From an uncultured Thalassotalea sp. (GTDB lineage: Bacteria > Pseudomonadota > Gammaproteobacteria > Enterobacterales > Alteromonadaceae): a stretch of DNA of 64,000 nt. The DNA lies in the NCBI GenBank assembly GCA_947492575.1, contig CANLNK010000003.1, positions 62,001 to 126,000 of the forward strand, written 5' to 3'. A program made the position numbers and the translations under genes. The number at the start of each line of letters is the position of its first letter. The stretch's first letter is position 1. Shown here in pieces: positions 36,049-44,901 of this stretch. Under the pieces are notes generated by a model. That model made no database searches. It was not told where the DNA came from and saw only the letters and a list, made by a program, of their open reading frames with translations.

Positions 36049-36624
36049 ATGTTATACGTCGTCATTACCGTTAGTTTAGTTTTTCTTAGCATCATAATTT
36101 TACTGCCCAAATTCAATAATTTTAACGAGCGATACAGTTTAAGTATTAATTACGTTTTGACTTTGGTTGCGACGCTAATAGGTGTTCTACTGGCGATTGC
36201 TATTTCCAATCATGAAGCTGACAAGAAGGAAAATGAGGATGTTATCAAACTACTTGGCTCTTCAATGTCATCTGTTGAAACCTGTCACGACTACACTGAA
36301 AAATTAATTGAATATTATGACTCGTTGCCAAAAGACGATGAGTCGAAGAAAGATTTCTTTAGTAAAAATCAGCCACCATATCCTGATTATTTAGATATAT
36401 TCTTAATGCAAAACGTGGTCAGTAAAAACCTAACGAGCGATACATTGAGTGATTTAAACGAGCAAGTCATTAACCTCAAAAGAAGCCATAGTAGTGATGC
36501 GTTAGTTTATTTGGTTTTTCTTGAACAAACATTAGCAATATTGTCGTTGGAGCTTTCTTTTCAAAAGGGCGAGATATCTACTGAACAACTGAATGCTAAG
36601 CTTGATGCTTTAGAGGAATTTTAA
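36049..36624 (+). CDS. Hypothetical membrane protein
   Basis: A 191-residue protein with two N-terminal transmembrane helices (VVITVSLVFLSIIILLP; SINYVLTLVATLIGVLLAIAIS) followed by an acidic, helical, soluble domain of about 130 residues (NHEADKKENEDVIKLLGSS onward). ATAAGGAAGTTC before the ATG is a good ribosome binding site. I do not recognise the family; the layout, two helices and a cytoplasmic coiled domain, is common in stand-alone accessory proteins. Confidence 0.6.
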   Translation: MLYVVITVSLVFLSIIILLPKFNNFNERYSLSINYVLTLVATLIGVLLAIAISNHEADKKENEDVIKLLGSSMSSVETCHDYTEKLIEYYDSLPKDDESKKDFFSKNQPPYPDYLDIFLMQNVVSKNLTSDTLSDLNEQVINLKRSHSSDALVYLVFLEQTLAILSLELSFQKGEISTEQLNAKLDALEEF

Positions 36625-36689
36625 AGTTACGTTTGATCATAACCCAAGCCCAAAAGCTGCAGTTAGTTAACATGAATAAGGACATAGTT

Positions 36690-37136
36690 ATGCAAATAAA
36701 AACTGTCTCAGGTAAAACAATAGCGGGTTTAACCGCAAGAACAGATAACGAATCTGAGTTTGGACCCAACGGAAAAATTCCAGGCTTGTGGCAAACATTT
36801 GATAAGTCTGTCCCTGTCGACTACGTGGGTGGAGAGCGAGTTTACGGTGTATATTTTGACTACGAGAGCGATCATGCCGGGAGCTTTTCTGTTTTAGCGG
36901 GTACGGACGGTGTCAAAGCTGCAGAAAATCAAGACTTAACAAAAGTAGAAATACCTAGTGGCAAGTACTTAGTGTTTAAAGTTGAAGGTGATATGCCCCA
37001 AATTGCAGTAGAGGCTTGGACTCACGTGTGGGAGTACTTTTCTTCTTCAACCCCAGAATACAAAAGGCGCTATTCAACGGATTTTGAATATTATCCAAAC
37101 GCTAATACTATTGAAGTTCATATTGCGATCGAATAA
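36690..37136 (+). CDS. GyrI-like effector-binding domain protein
   Basis: A 148-residue protein of the GyrI-like/AraC-effector-binding fold: IAGLTARTDNE at the start, IPGLWQTFDKSVP, YGVYFDYESDHAGSFSVLAG, then IPSGKYLVFKVEGDMPQ and YSTDFEYYP near the end, the standard order of the duplicated SHS2 module. No DNA-binding domain is attached, so it belongs with stand-alone members such as integron-associated Cass2. In-frame upstream starts exist, but this ATG has AAGGA at ideal spacing. Confidence 0.82.
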   Translation: MQIKTVSGKTIAGLTARTDNESEFGPNGKIPGLWQTFDKSVPVDYVGGERVYGVYFDYESDHAGSFSVLAGTDGVKAAENQDLTKVEIPSGKYLVFKVEGDMPQIAVEAWTHVWEYFSSSTPEYKRRYSTDFEYYPNANTIEVHIAIE

Positions 37137-37187
37137 TCGTGGTATTTAGTTGCAAAATTTCCCTAGATAAAAGCGTAAGGAGTAAAT

Positions 37188-37394
37188 ATGTCAAAGTCAT
37201 GGAAATGTCCAAAGTGTGAATGTCGAGAGTTTGAAACCGATTCAATTGCAACAACTGGCAGTGGCTGGTCGAAAATTTTTGATATGCAAAACCGAAAATT
37301 TACGGCAGTTATCTGTAAAAATTGCACATACACCGAATTCTATAAGGGAAGCACAAGCACACTAGGTAATGTGTTTGATTTGTTTACCAATTAG
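37188..37394 (+). CDS. Zinc-ribbon protein (DUF2082-like)
   Basis: A 68-residue protein with CPKC (residues 8-11) and CKNC (about 45-48), and the family phrases TTGSGWSKIFDMQNRKFTA and YTEFYKGSTS. This matches small nucleic-acid-binding zinc ribbons of the DUF2082 type. GTAAGGAGT upstream of the ATG is a strong ribosome binding site. Role unknown; neighbours are other small unlinked genes. Confidence 0.8.
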   Translation: MSKSWKCPKCECREFETDSIATTGSGWSKIFDMQNRKFTAVICKNCTYTEFYKGSTSTLGNVFDLFTN

Positions 37395-37451
37395 TTAATC
37401 GCGACAAGTGGACGCCTAAAAGTAAACGCTTGGTTTTTTTAGCGAGGTAAC

Positions 37452-37797
37452 ATGAAAGCAGTGGATATAAGGACTTTTGTCCCAAGCAAGAACTATGAAA
37501 TTTCCAAAGCTTTTTACGAAGAAATTGGTTTCAGTTCTGAATACGTATCTGGAGAACTGACACTTTTTGAAAGCGGCGATTGTTTCTTTTTTCTTCAACG
37601 CTTTTATAACGAAGAGCTTGCATCAAACTTTATGCTACAAATTTGTGTCGAAGATATAGAAGAAGCTTTCAAACTGTGTTCGGCTTCGAAGCACAAAAAG
37701 TAAAATTGCTTCGATTCAACAAGAAAGATGGGGCAAGGTTTTCTTGTTGTGGGGCCCTGTCGGCGAATTACTTCATGTAACCGAGCTAAACAGTTAA
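37452..37797 (+). pseudogene. VOC-family (glyoxalase-like) protein, frameshifted
   Basis: The first frame encodes 83 residues with the VOC start (DIRTFVPSKNYEISKAFYEEIGF, FFLQRFYNEELASNFMLQICVEDI) and then stops after KHKK. The missing C-terminal strands continue one base later in the next frame as IASIQQERWGKVFLLWGP and VGELLHVTELNS, ending at 37797. The two parts join to a normal-length VOC domain. The break is next to A-runs near 37690-37708, so an inserted base or a sequencing error is likely. If real, the gene is inactive. Confidence 0.75.
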
Positions 37798-37880
37798 CTC
37801 AACGGCTAACTAGTCAGCTAGACAATCTGCTTAAGAAACTTGAACGCATAGTGATTTAATTAAGCTTTAAGGAGTTCAAT

Positions 37881-38186
37881 ATGAAATTGATTTACAGTAA
37901 TGAAAACAAACTGTTAGTACATAATGTAAAAAACATTCTTGAAGCTGAAGGTATAGACGTATTTATAAAGAACGAATTCGCGCAGGGTGCTATGGGCGAG
38001 GTAGCAGTCTTTGATACATGGCCAGAGCTATGGATTAATGATGAAGCTGATTTTGAACGGGCTACTTTTATCGTTGAGGGCGTTAATAGTAAAACGAGTG
38101 CCGCCGATTGGATGTGTAACAATTGCCAAGAGGTAAATGATGCATCGTTTGAAGTCTGCTGGAAGTGCCAAGAAGTACAGTCTTAA
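37881..38186 (+). CDS. DUF2007 protein with C-terminal RanBP2-like zinc finger
   Basis: A 101-residue protein. Residues 1-70 form a DUF2007 (putative signal-transducing) domain: KLIYSNENKLLVHNVKNILEAEGI and a WPELWINDEADFERA block. The C-terminus has W-M-C-x2-C-x10-C-x2-C (WMCNNCQEVNDASFEVCWKC), the RanBP2-type zinc finger arrangement. TTAAGGAGTTC before the ATG is a strong ribosome binding site. It is separated by 11 nt from the gloA2-like gene, so the two may be co-transcribed. Confidence 0.8.
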   Translation: MKLIYSNENKLLVHNVKNILEAEGIDVFIKNEFAQGAMGEVAVFDTWPELWINDEADFERATFIVEGVNSKTSAADWMCNNCQEVNDASFEVCWKCQEVQS

Positions 38187-38197
38187 CAGGAACAAGC

Positions 38198-38581
38198 ATG
38201 TTCAATTCTATTCATCATGCGGCAATTATTTGCTCGGACTACGATAAATCCAAGCACTTCTACGCTAAGGTGTTGGGATTCGAGGTCATAGCAGAGAACT
38301 ATCGAGCCTCTAGAAACTCTTGGAAGTTAGACCTTAGGTTGCCCAGTGGTGAACAAATTGAGTTATTTTCTTTTCCTGGAGCACCATTAAGGCCAAGTTA
38401 TCCTGAAGCGCAAGGCCTAAGACACTTGGCATTTTCAGTTGAATCAGTTGAACAATGCAGAGACTACCTCATTGCTAATGGTGTAGATGTGGAGGATATT
38501 CGCATCGATGAATATACGGGAAAGAAGTTCACTTTTTTCAGCGATCCTGATGGTTTACCACTTGAGTTATATGAAGCTTAG
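38198..38581 (+). CDS. gloA2: VOC-family protein, GloA2/YaeR type
   Basis: A 127-residue single glyoxalase-fold protein. HHAAIICSDYDKSKHFYAKVLGF is the typical start with the first metal-ligand His, IELFSFPGAP holds the ligand Glu, GLRHLAFSVE the second His, and FSDPDGLPLELYE the final Glu. E. coli YaeR/GloA2 is the closest family I recognise. The ATG with AGGA 8 nt upstream is preferred over a start 33 nt earlier, inside the preceding gene. Confidence 0.86.
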   Translation: MFNSIHHAAIICSDYDKSKHFYAKVLGFEVIAENYRASRNSWKLDLRLPSGEQIELFSFPGAPLRPSYPEAQGLRHLAFSVESVEQCRDYLIANGVDVEDIRIDEYTGKKFTFFSDPDGLPLELYEA

Positions 38582-38603
38582 CTGGGAAAGTTAGTTGTGA
38601 AAA

Positions 38604-39200
38604 GTGAGCAAAATGAATTTTGAAAAGAAGGAATTTAAGTTGTTAAAAATTGGTATCGTGTACTTCTCACAGACGGATATTACTCATCGTTTAATCGAAG
38701 CGTTCACGGAACGTGTTAAAGAGCTCGAATGTGAAATCGTTAACCATAGAATTAGTGGTTCGGACATAGTCGACGGCCGTTTTGTAAGCAACGACATATT
38801 TCCGTACTTACATGAATGTGATGCGATTGTATTTGGTTCGCCAACCTACATGGGAGGTGTAGCAGCCCAATTTAAAGCTTTCGCAGATGCCACAAGTGAT
38901 TTTTGGCAAGCACAAACTTGGTCTGGAAAATTAGCTGGAGGTATTACGTCAGGGACTGGACTAAATGGTGATCAAGGTTTTACACTCTGTTACATGCAGG
39001 TATTTGCGGGGCAGCACGGCATGCTTTGGGTAAACATGGATTCACCATTTAATAGCCCACTTAAAAATGTTAATCGCTTAGGGTGCCACGCAGGTGTTGT
39101 GGCTGAGAGCTTTGACGGCAGTGTCAACGAAGTCGATATTAACACTGCCAAGTATCTGGCAGAAAAGCTAGTGAGCTACGCACTGAAAATGAAGGGATAA
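38604..39200 (+). CDS. Flavodoxin-like NAD(P)H oxidoreductase (WrbA-like)
   Basis: A flavodoxin-fold protein of about 186-198 residues. The FMN phosphate loop is YFSQTDITH, followed by DAIVFGSPTYMGGVAAQFKAF, the family aromatic loop, and GITSGTGLNGDQGFTLCYMQVF. This resembles WrbA-type quinone reductases. The start is uncertain: GTG (used here), ATG 9 nt later, or TTG at 38640, which has the best ribosome binding site (AAGGA, 7-nt spacer) and gives the canonical MLKIGIVYFSQ start. It converges on ansA. Confidence 0.84.
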   Translation: MSKMNFEKKEFKLLKIGIVYFSQTDITHRLIEAFTERVKELECEIVNHRISGSDIVDGRFVSNDIFPYLHECDAIVFGSPTYMGGVAAQFKAFADATSDFWQAQTWSGKLAGGITSGTGLNGDQGFTLCYMQVFAGQHGMLWVNMDSPFNSPLKNVNRLGCHAGVVAESFDGSVNEVDINTAKYLAEKLVSYALKMKG

Positions 39201-39244
39201 GCAGCAAAAGCATAGCATTAAGAGGTATAACGCTATAAGTATGA

Positions 39245-40252
39245 CTACAGTGTTAGCTCACCTCGAATGCTCTCTTGCATTAACTCGCACACTTTCTCAT
39301 AGGGATAGTTCAGGCTAAGTAAGAAATGAAGCTTAGTTAATGCTGCTTCTAACGTCATATCTTTACCGCTAATTAAACCACAATGATGAAGTGCAGATCC
39401 TGTTGCATAACCATCCATGTTTACCTTGCCCTTAATACATTGGCTTAGGTTTACGATAACAATACCTTGTTTTGTCGCTTCTTCTAGCGTTTGCAACAAA
39501 GCTTTGTCTTGTGGTGCGTTGCCAACGCCATAGCTGCGTAAGATTAATGCTTTTACTGGTTGCAACAGCACGTTCTTTACTAATTCATGGCTGATGCCAG
39601 GATACAAATGCACAACGCCAATCGGCTGAGGTGTTATCTGATTCAGTTTTAAAGATCTGCCGTTAGTTTCGTTAAGCGTTCCAGCCTTGACTTTAATATT
39701 AATACCAGCTTCTAGGAGTGGCTCAAGGTTAGGAGAATCAAACGCGTCGAAACCGTCAGCATACGCTTTGATACTGCGGTTTCCACGGAACAAACGGTTG
39801 TTAAAGAATAAACCAACCTCGTTTATTGGGTAGTTGGCTGCAATGAACAACGAGTTAAGCACATTCACTTGGCCATCTGATCGCAATTGACTCAACGGGA
39901 TTTGAGAGCCTGTCACGATAATAGGCTTACTTAAATTTTCAAACATGAAGGAAAGTGCCGATGCGCTATAAGCCATGGTATCTGTGCCATGAAGTACGAC
40001 AAACCCGTCGAAGTCGTCATAGTGCTTATAAATGTCATCAGCAATGCGCTGCCAATCATTAGGCGTCATGTTAGATGAATCAATCAAAGGATCGTATTCA
40101 TTAATGACAAAGTCTGGCATCTCTTCTCTGTTAAAATCAGGAGAGGTGGTAATAGCGTGAGTTAAATGTCCCTTCACAGGTACATAACCATTCTCACTTT
40201 GCTTCATTCCAATTGTGCCACCAGTATAGGCAACGTAAATTCTTTTCTTCAT
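39245..40252 (-). CDS. ansA: Type I (cytoplasmic) L-asparaginase
   Basis: A 335-residue enzyme hydrolysing asparagine to aspartate and ammonia. The first catalytic threonine is in YTGGTIGM near the N-terminus and the second motif is VLHGTDTMAYSASAL. There is no signal peptide, so it is the low-affinity cytoplasmic AnsA. The ATG chosen aligns with E. coli AnsA (MKKRIYVAYTGG); a TTG 12 nt upstream is less likely. It is downstream of sppA on the same strand, the E. coli order. Confidence 0.95.
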   Translation of the reverse strand: MKKRIYVAYTGGTIGMKQSENGYVPVKGHLTHAITTSPDFNREEMPDFVINEYDPLIDSSNMTPNDWQRIADDIYKHYDDFDGFVVLHGTDTMAYSASALSFMFENLSKPIIVTGSQIPLSQLRSDGQVNVLNSLFIAANYPINEVGLFFNNRLFRGNRSIKAYADGFDAFDSPNLEPLLEAGINIKVKAGTLNETNGRSLKLNQITPQPIGVVHLYPGISHELVKNVLLQPVKALILRSYGVGNAPQDKALLQTLEEATKQGIVIVNLSQCIKGKVNMDGYATGSALHHCGLISGKDMTLEAALTKLHFLLSLNYPYEKVCELMQESIRGELTL

Positions 40253-40305
40253 GCGTTCTAACAATGATCTATGGCGTAAGTATTATTGCGTAAAATAGTG
40301 GGCAT

Positions 40306-40334
40306 AAAAAAATGCCCCGAAATTTCGGGGCATT
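40306..40334 (-). terminator. Rho-independent terminator of sppA
   Basis: AATGCCCCGAAATTTCGGGG with CATT completes a perfect palindrome. On the minus strand it is followed by a run of T, and it begins only 5 nt after the sppA stop. It also separates sppA from ansA. Confidence 0.85.
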
Positions 40335-40339
40335 AACTA

Positions 40340-42223
40340 TTAATTTATCTCACAAGTCAAACAAAATGAGTAAATTCCTTTCGGGTCATTAAAATTGTCG
40401 AGTGTTTTAAGCTGCGTTTTTATGTGACCTAACAGCTGTGCAATAGGGCCTTGAGTTTCGATTTCAATGTTGTCTAACGAATCATGAAGTGCTTCTGGAG
40501 CTAGTAAACTTATACTGCTGTCCAATAAACCTTGCCAAAACTCGTGAGTAGGACTTTGTTTCTTTTCAATAAGGAGCGAATTATAGGATTCTAGCCGCGC
40601 TAACTCTGCGGCAACCTCAATTGCTTTGTCTAATGAACCTAGCTCATCAACTAAACCTAGCTCTTTAGCTTTACTACCAGACCAAACACGACCTTGTGCC
40701 ACTTTATCTACTTGTTGAACTGTCATGTTGCGTCCTTCTGCAACAAGTTCAAGAAAATCTTGGTAGCCGCGGTTAATACTTAGCTGCATAAGCTGAGACA
40801 TACCGTCAGAAAGTGGGCGAGTAACACCAAAGCCAGAAAAGTCAGTTGTTCCTACGCCATCGGTGTAGATACCTAGCTCACCTAATGTATTTTCTAACGT
40901 CATCAACATACCAAAGATGCCAATTGAGCCAGTGATCGTTGTAGGTGAAGCAATAATCTTATCTGCAGATGCTGAAATCCAGTAACCACCTGACGCAGCC
41001 ATTGTTCCCATAGAGGCAACAACAGGTTTACCAGCGGCTTGGATCAATTCAATTTCTTGCCTTATAACTTCTGATGCGAATGCGCTACCACCTGGACTAT
41101 CCACACGCAGCACAACGGCTTTAACATCGTCGTTGAAGCGCGCTTGTCTCAAAAGGTATGCAGTGCTCTCGCCACCAATAGTTCCTGGTTTTTGTGTACC
41201 GTTTAAAATGACACCTTTTGCTACCACGATAGCGACTTTGTCGTCATCAGCGTACTCAGTTAACGCACTTGAGGTTGCTTTAAGGTAATTTTTATAATTG
41301 ATTTGGCTAAAGCTTTCACCACTCGTGTTTTTACCGACAAGCTCAATTAATTCTTGGCGCATGTCATTGCGTGTAGCCAGCTTATCTACCCATTGGTTTT
41401 GTAAAGCGTAGTCTGCAAAGCTACCGCCTGCGTCATTAAATTTCGTAATGAGTGACTCGACATTTTCATCAAAATTGCTGACGTCGAATCCACGTTGTGC
41501 GGCTACGTCAGTTTTATATTCTTTCCATAAATCATTTAACCAAAGACGGTTTGCCGCTTTGGCTGCATCTGACATATCGTCACGAATATAGGGTTCAACC
41601 GCTGATTTGTAGGTACCAACTCTAAAAATGTGTGAGCTAACAGAAAGCTTTTCTAGCGCCGATTTAAAGTAAAGCTGGTAGCGCCCAAAACCTTCAAGAA
41701 GTAAGTAACCGTTAGGCGCTAACCATACTTCGTCAGCGTAGCTTGCTAAGTAATATTGTCCTTGGCTGTAGTATTCACCTACTGCGATGATTTTTTTACC
41801 TGACGCTTTAAATTCGACTAGTGCTTTGCCAATATCTTGCAGTTTGCTCAGTCCGGCGCTGCGTAACTGATCAAGCTTTAATACGATAACTTCTATTCTG
41901 TCATCTTGTTGAGCACTATCGATTACTTCAAGCACGTTTGCTAGAAGAACTTCTGGCGTCTCTTCTTGTACGCCATACGCTTCATTAAGAAGGGCGTCGA
42001 ACGGATCTATCTCTATTTTCTGCTCAACTATATCGCCGCGCAGGTCTAGCACTAATGCTGTTTTATCCGGAACCAACACTGGAGCCTCGTCACTCGAGAT
42101 TAATACGATAGCTGAAACGATGATGCCAATAAAAATAAGATTAAGTAAAAATCGTCTACTGAAGTCGAGAAATCGCCAACAAAAAGAAAAAAAGCGCCTG
42201 ATTATTCCAGGTTGATTGTTCAT
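40340..42223 (-). CDS. sppA: Signal peptide peptidase SppA, 67K type
   Basis: A 627-residue inner-membrane serine protease that degrades released signal peptides. One N-terminal transmembrane helix (NLIFIGIIVSAIVLI, about residues 28-42) is followed by two S49 domains. The catalytic lysine lies in RVGTYKSAVEPYIRDDMS and the nucleophilic serine in MGTMAASGGYWISA; VDSPGGSAFASE is the second conserved block. The ATG at NNQPGIIRRFF fits the family and has GGAAAA upstream; a TTG 18 nt earlier is less likely. Confidence 0.95.
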   Translation of the reverse strand: MNNQPGIIRRFFSFCWRFLDFSRRFLLNLIFIGIIVSAIVLISSDEAPVLVPDKTALVLDLRGDIVEQKIEIDPFDALLNEAYGVQEETPEVLLANVLEVIDSAQQDDRIEVIVLKLDQLRSAGLSKLQDIGKALVEFKASGKKIIAVGEYYSQGQYYLASYADEVWLAPNGYLLLEGFGRYQLYFKSALEKLSVSSHIFRVGTYKSAVEPYIRDDMSDAAKAANRLWLNDLWKEYKTDVAAQRGFDVSNFDENVESLITKFNDAGGSFADYALQNQWVDKLATRNDMRQELIELVGKNTSGESFSQINYKNYLKATSSALTEYADDDKVAIVVAKGVILNGTQKPGTIGGESTAYLLRQARFNDDVKAVVLRVDSPGGSAFASEVIRQEIELIQAAGKPVVASMGTMAASGGYWISASADKIIASPTTITGSIGIFGMLMTLENTLGELGIYTDGVGTTDFSGFGVTRPLSDGMSQLMQLSINRGYQDFLELVAEGRNMTVQQVDKVAQGRVWSGSKAKELGLVDELGSLDKAIEVAAELARLESYNSLLIEKKQSPTHEFWQGLLDSSISLLAPEALHDSLDNIEIETQGPIAQLLGHIKTQLKTLDNFNDPKGIYSFCLTCEIN

Positions 42224-42400
42224 AAAACGTTTTCCGTACAAATAATTTCGATAATTAACAGCATGCTACTGAATTCTTGCTACGCTATGTAGTATAAATT
42301 GTAAATTTTATTGTCGCTGCTACTTATATGGTTACGAAATGAAATAAATAGTGGTTTTATTGGTTCTATATCTTTAACTTTATTTAAAATTGTGGCTTTT

Positions 42401-43090
42401 ATGGCATTTACTCATTTTCTTGATTCATTCAATCAACAATTATCAAAATTCGACGGCATTCCTTCACTAATGCTCCGGTTGTATTTAGCACCGGTATTTA
42501 TTATTGCTGGTTATTCTAAAATGCAATTTGGAAACCCAGATGTTAGTGGATTAGCAGTTTTTATGGCGAATCCCGATATTATTAACTGGTTTGGCAATGC
42601 AGAGTGGGGCTTAGGATTACCGTTTCCAAGTTTACTCGCTAACCTTGCCGCATGGACCGAGTTCTTTGGTGGTTTTTTACTTGTTATTGGTTTATTCACT
42701 AGACTCATAAGCCTTCCGCTTATGTTTACCATGTTTATCGCAGCAACAAGTGTGCATCTAGACAATGGTTGGTTTGCAATAACACCAACAAACCCTGATA
42801 CGAGCCCAGCTAAAGCGGTTTCATGGTTAGGTTTTGACGCTGCAGAAGAAAGCCTAGAAAACTCTGAGTCGACGGCGAATAAATTAAATCGTATGAAAAG
42901 CATTTTGGAAGAAAATGGCAATACAGAATGGTTATATGAGAATGGTAATATCGTAGTACTGAATAACGGAATCGAGTTTGCGACAACCTATTTTATTATG
43001 CTGTTAGCCTTGTTCTTTATCGGTGCAGGGCGATATACGAGTGTAGACCACTTTATTGTTGGCAAGCTTAGGAACACCCAGGAACTTTAG
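42401..43090 (+). CDS. DoxX family membrane protein
   Basis: A roughly 229-residue protein with four transmembrane helices. The DoxX core is visible as LMLRLYLAPVFIIAGYSKM, AWTEFFGGFLLVIGLFTRL and LPLMFTMFIAATSVHLDNGWFAI. An extra polar segment of about 60 residues (AEESLENSESTANKLNRM...) lies between the third and fourth helices, longer than usual. DoxX proteins are linked to respiratory or redox membrane complexes in some bacteria. The start is uncertain: a TTG frame extends 90 nt further upstream. It is divergent from sppA. Confidence 0.8.
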   Translation: MAFTHFLDSFNQQLSKFDGIPSLMLRLYLAPVFIIAGYSKMQFGNPDVSGLAVFMANPDIINWFGNAEWGLGLPFPSLLANLAAWTEFFGGFLLVIGLFTRLISLPLMFTMFIAATSVHLDNGWFAITPTNPDTSPAKAVSWLGFDAAEESLENSESTANKLNRMKSILEENGNTEWLYENGNIVVLNNGIEFATTYFIMLLALFFIGAGRYTSVDHFIVGKLRNTQEL

Positions 43091-43136
43091 CAAGAAGATT
43101 TAATGCTAAGTAGTTAAAAGCGGATAAGAGAACATA

Positions 43137-43161
43137 AAGCCCGATAAAATGTCGGGTTTTT
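43137..43161 (+). terminator. Rho-independent terminator of the DoxX gene
   Basis: AAGCCCGA and TCGGGTTT pair around a short AT loop and are followed by a T-run, about 47 nt after the stop. Confidence 0.75.
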
Positions 43162-43227
43162 ATTTATTTGAATCAGAGTAGAATATAAAAAATCGCTACA
43201 TTCATAACTTTGAAGACAAGTTGTACT

Positions 43228-43779
43228 ATGACATCACCAATCGACTTTTTATTATCTCGACAATCCAATGGAAATTTAACTGAGCCAGCGCCAAATAAAG
43301 GCGAGTTGGAGCAAATTCTTCAGTCAGCTATGTCAGTGCCTGATCATGCTGGCCTAACTCCATGGAGAATAACGGTAGTTGAGAGCGATGCTAGACAAAC
43401 CTTAGCCAATGCATATGTCGCATCTGTTAAGGCAAGTGGTGCAGACGAAGCAAAGTTAGCGAAAGCAGAAAGAATGCCGTTTAGAGCGCCACTACTAGTT
43501 ATTGTCAGTACCGCATACCAAGAGCATCCTAAAGTACCAAAGATAGAGCAATCGATAGCCGCTGGCTGTGCGGTTCACGCCATGCAAATGGCTGCAGTTG
43601 CGCTTGGTTTCAACGCCATGTGGAGAACAGGGGATTTAGCATTTTGTGATGTCGTTAAGCAACATTTAGCGATTGAAACGGAAAACGACATCGTAGGCTA
43701 TTTGTACATAGGTACTGAAGCTAGAACGCTACCAAACAAGCCAAGAAAATCTTTCTCGGAAGTTACGCGTTACCTTTAG
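43228..43779 (+). CDS. ydjA: Nitroreductase family protein YdjA
   Basis: A 183-residue FMN-dependent nitroreductase-fold protein of the short YdjA type. PIDFLLSRQSNGNLTEPAP carries the FMN-binding RQS-type residues, SVPDHAGLTPWRI is the second flavin-contact block, and LGFNAMWRTGD and YLYIGTEA follow. E. coli ydjA is next to sppA; here it is about 1 kb from it on the opposite side of the DoxX gene. I chose the ATG with TSPIDFLL rather than a TTG 18 nt upstream. It converges on the kinase-like gene. Confidence 0.9.
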   Translation: MTSPIDFLLSRQSNGNLTEPAPNKGELEQILQSAMSVPDHAGLTPWRITVVESDARQTLANAYVASVKASGADEAKLAKAERMPFRAPLLVIVSTAYQEHPKVPKIEQSIAAGCAVHAMQMAAVALGFNAMWRTGDLAFCDVVKQHLAIETENDIVGYLYIGTEARTLPNKPRKSFSEVTRYL

Positions 43780-43815
43780 TTTTTTGATTTTTATGAAGAA
43801 ATAATTAAGGCTCGC

Positions 43816-44793
43816 TTATACTTGTCCCATTGCATGAGTGAGCCCTAATTCAGCTTGTTGCGCCATAAAATTACATATTTTCCAGCTGTCTGGATTCCAT
43901 CCAATAAGAAAACGATAAAAATCTGCCCAAGCTACCGGGTAAAGCTTCCGAAACTCTTGTTCAAGGTTTTGCCATTCTTGTAAATCAAATAGCTTATTAG
44001 TGCTCAAAGCATTTTTTAATGAAGATAAATAAAAGTTTACAGCCTTATCACTGTATTCAAAGAGTTGTCTGTCGTCTAAGCAGCTGCCTAGTAAGTACAT
44101 TAAATCCTTAACAGGTGAGCCAACACCGACGTATTGGAAATCGACTGCCGCGACGTCTTGTTCGTTTTCATGGAAGCATAAATTTGCAAACTTAGCGTCA
44201 CCATGTATTAGAGTTTTATAATCAGCATTGTTTAAAGCAAGGTCTATTACTTTTGCAGAGCGCTTGTATTCATTATCTGGCATGTTACGCCATTCGTCCT
44301 GCCGTGTAGCTAAATGCCAATAACTGCCGATAGGCCACAAGCTCTCTCCTGATTTCAACATAAAGAGCGCATGGAAATTGGCTAACCATTTGATGGCTGC
44401 AAACAGAGTTTTGTCATTTCCATCTTCATAACGCAGTTTAAAACCTGCAGCGTCAAGATCTTCAAGCACAAGTAATGTATCTTTCGACGTTTTTTCTAAA
44501 GCAATTAAATCTGCAACTCGACAATTTTCAGTGCACAACGCTGCATAATTTTCGTAAAAAGCCAGCTCGACTTGATAAGAAATCAATTTTCGTTCATGTC
44601 CGGTTGCACTTTGCCAGCCACGAGGGTGGCTTATGTTCTTATCGGGCGCAATTGCTTTGACAATGAAATTTGTTGAGCGGCTCTGACTAAATACGCGGAC
44701 AATTTGCCCGTAGCCACTCCATAACGTTTGCACGTTTTCTTTTAAAACTAAGCTGTCGTCGTCTAGTAGATTTTTTAGTCGCTCGATCATCAT
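43816..44793 (-). CDS. Kinase-like phosphotransferase (CHK/aminoglycoside phosphotransferase fold)
   Basis: A 325-residue protein with a protein-kinase-like fold. The catalytic loop is IHGDAKFANLCF (Brenner motif HGDxxxxN, about residues 197-208) and the metal-binding DFQ follows in AAVDFQYVGVGSP. An N-terminal lobe strand-lysine region (FIVKAIAPDK) and LVLEDLDAAGF, the hinge, are present. This resembles the CHK/ecdysteroid-kinase-like family; the substrate is unknown. It lies between ydjA (convergent) and asnS (same strand, upstream). Confidence 0.82.
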   Translation of the reverse strand: MMIERLKNLLDDDSLVLKENVQTLWSGYGQIVRVFSQSRSTNFIVKAIAPDKNISHPRGWQSATGHERKLISYQVELAFYENYAALCTENCRVADLIALEKTSKDTLLVLEDLDAAGFKLRYEDGNDKTLFAAIKWLANFHALFMLKSGESLWPIGSYWHLATRQDEWRNMPDNEYKRSAKVIDLALNNADYKTLIHGDAKFANLCFHENEQDVAAVDFQYVGVGSPVKDLMYLLGSCLDDRQLFEYSDKAVNFYLSSLKNALSTNKLFDLQEWQNLEQEFRKLYPVAWADFYRFLIGWNPDSWKICNFMAQQAELGLTHAMGQV

Positions 44794-44851
44794 ATTTAAC
44801 GCAGTCTAAATTCTTGTTTGTATATTGCTTGAGGTAAATATAGGTAGGAAT

Positions 44852-44876
44852 AAAAAAGCCTGCGTACAGCAGGCTT
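44852..44876 (-). terminator. Rho-independent terminator of asnS
   Basis: On the minus strand AAGCCTGC and GCAGGCTT form an 8-bp stem followed by a T-run, about 25 nt after the asnS stop. Confidence 0.87.
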
Positions 44877-44901
44877 GTATATTTACGATAAAAGCTATTG
44901 T

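Noticed and set aside
34262-39200. Integron cassette array
   Set aside because: Gene families and small size fit cassettes, but the gaps lack the paired R/L core sites of attC and there is no integron integrase next to it.
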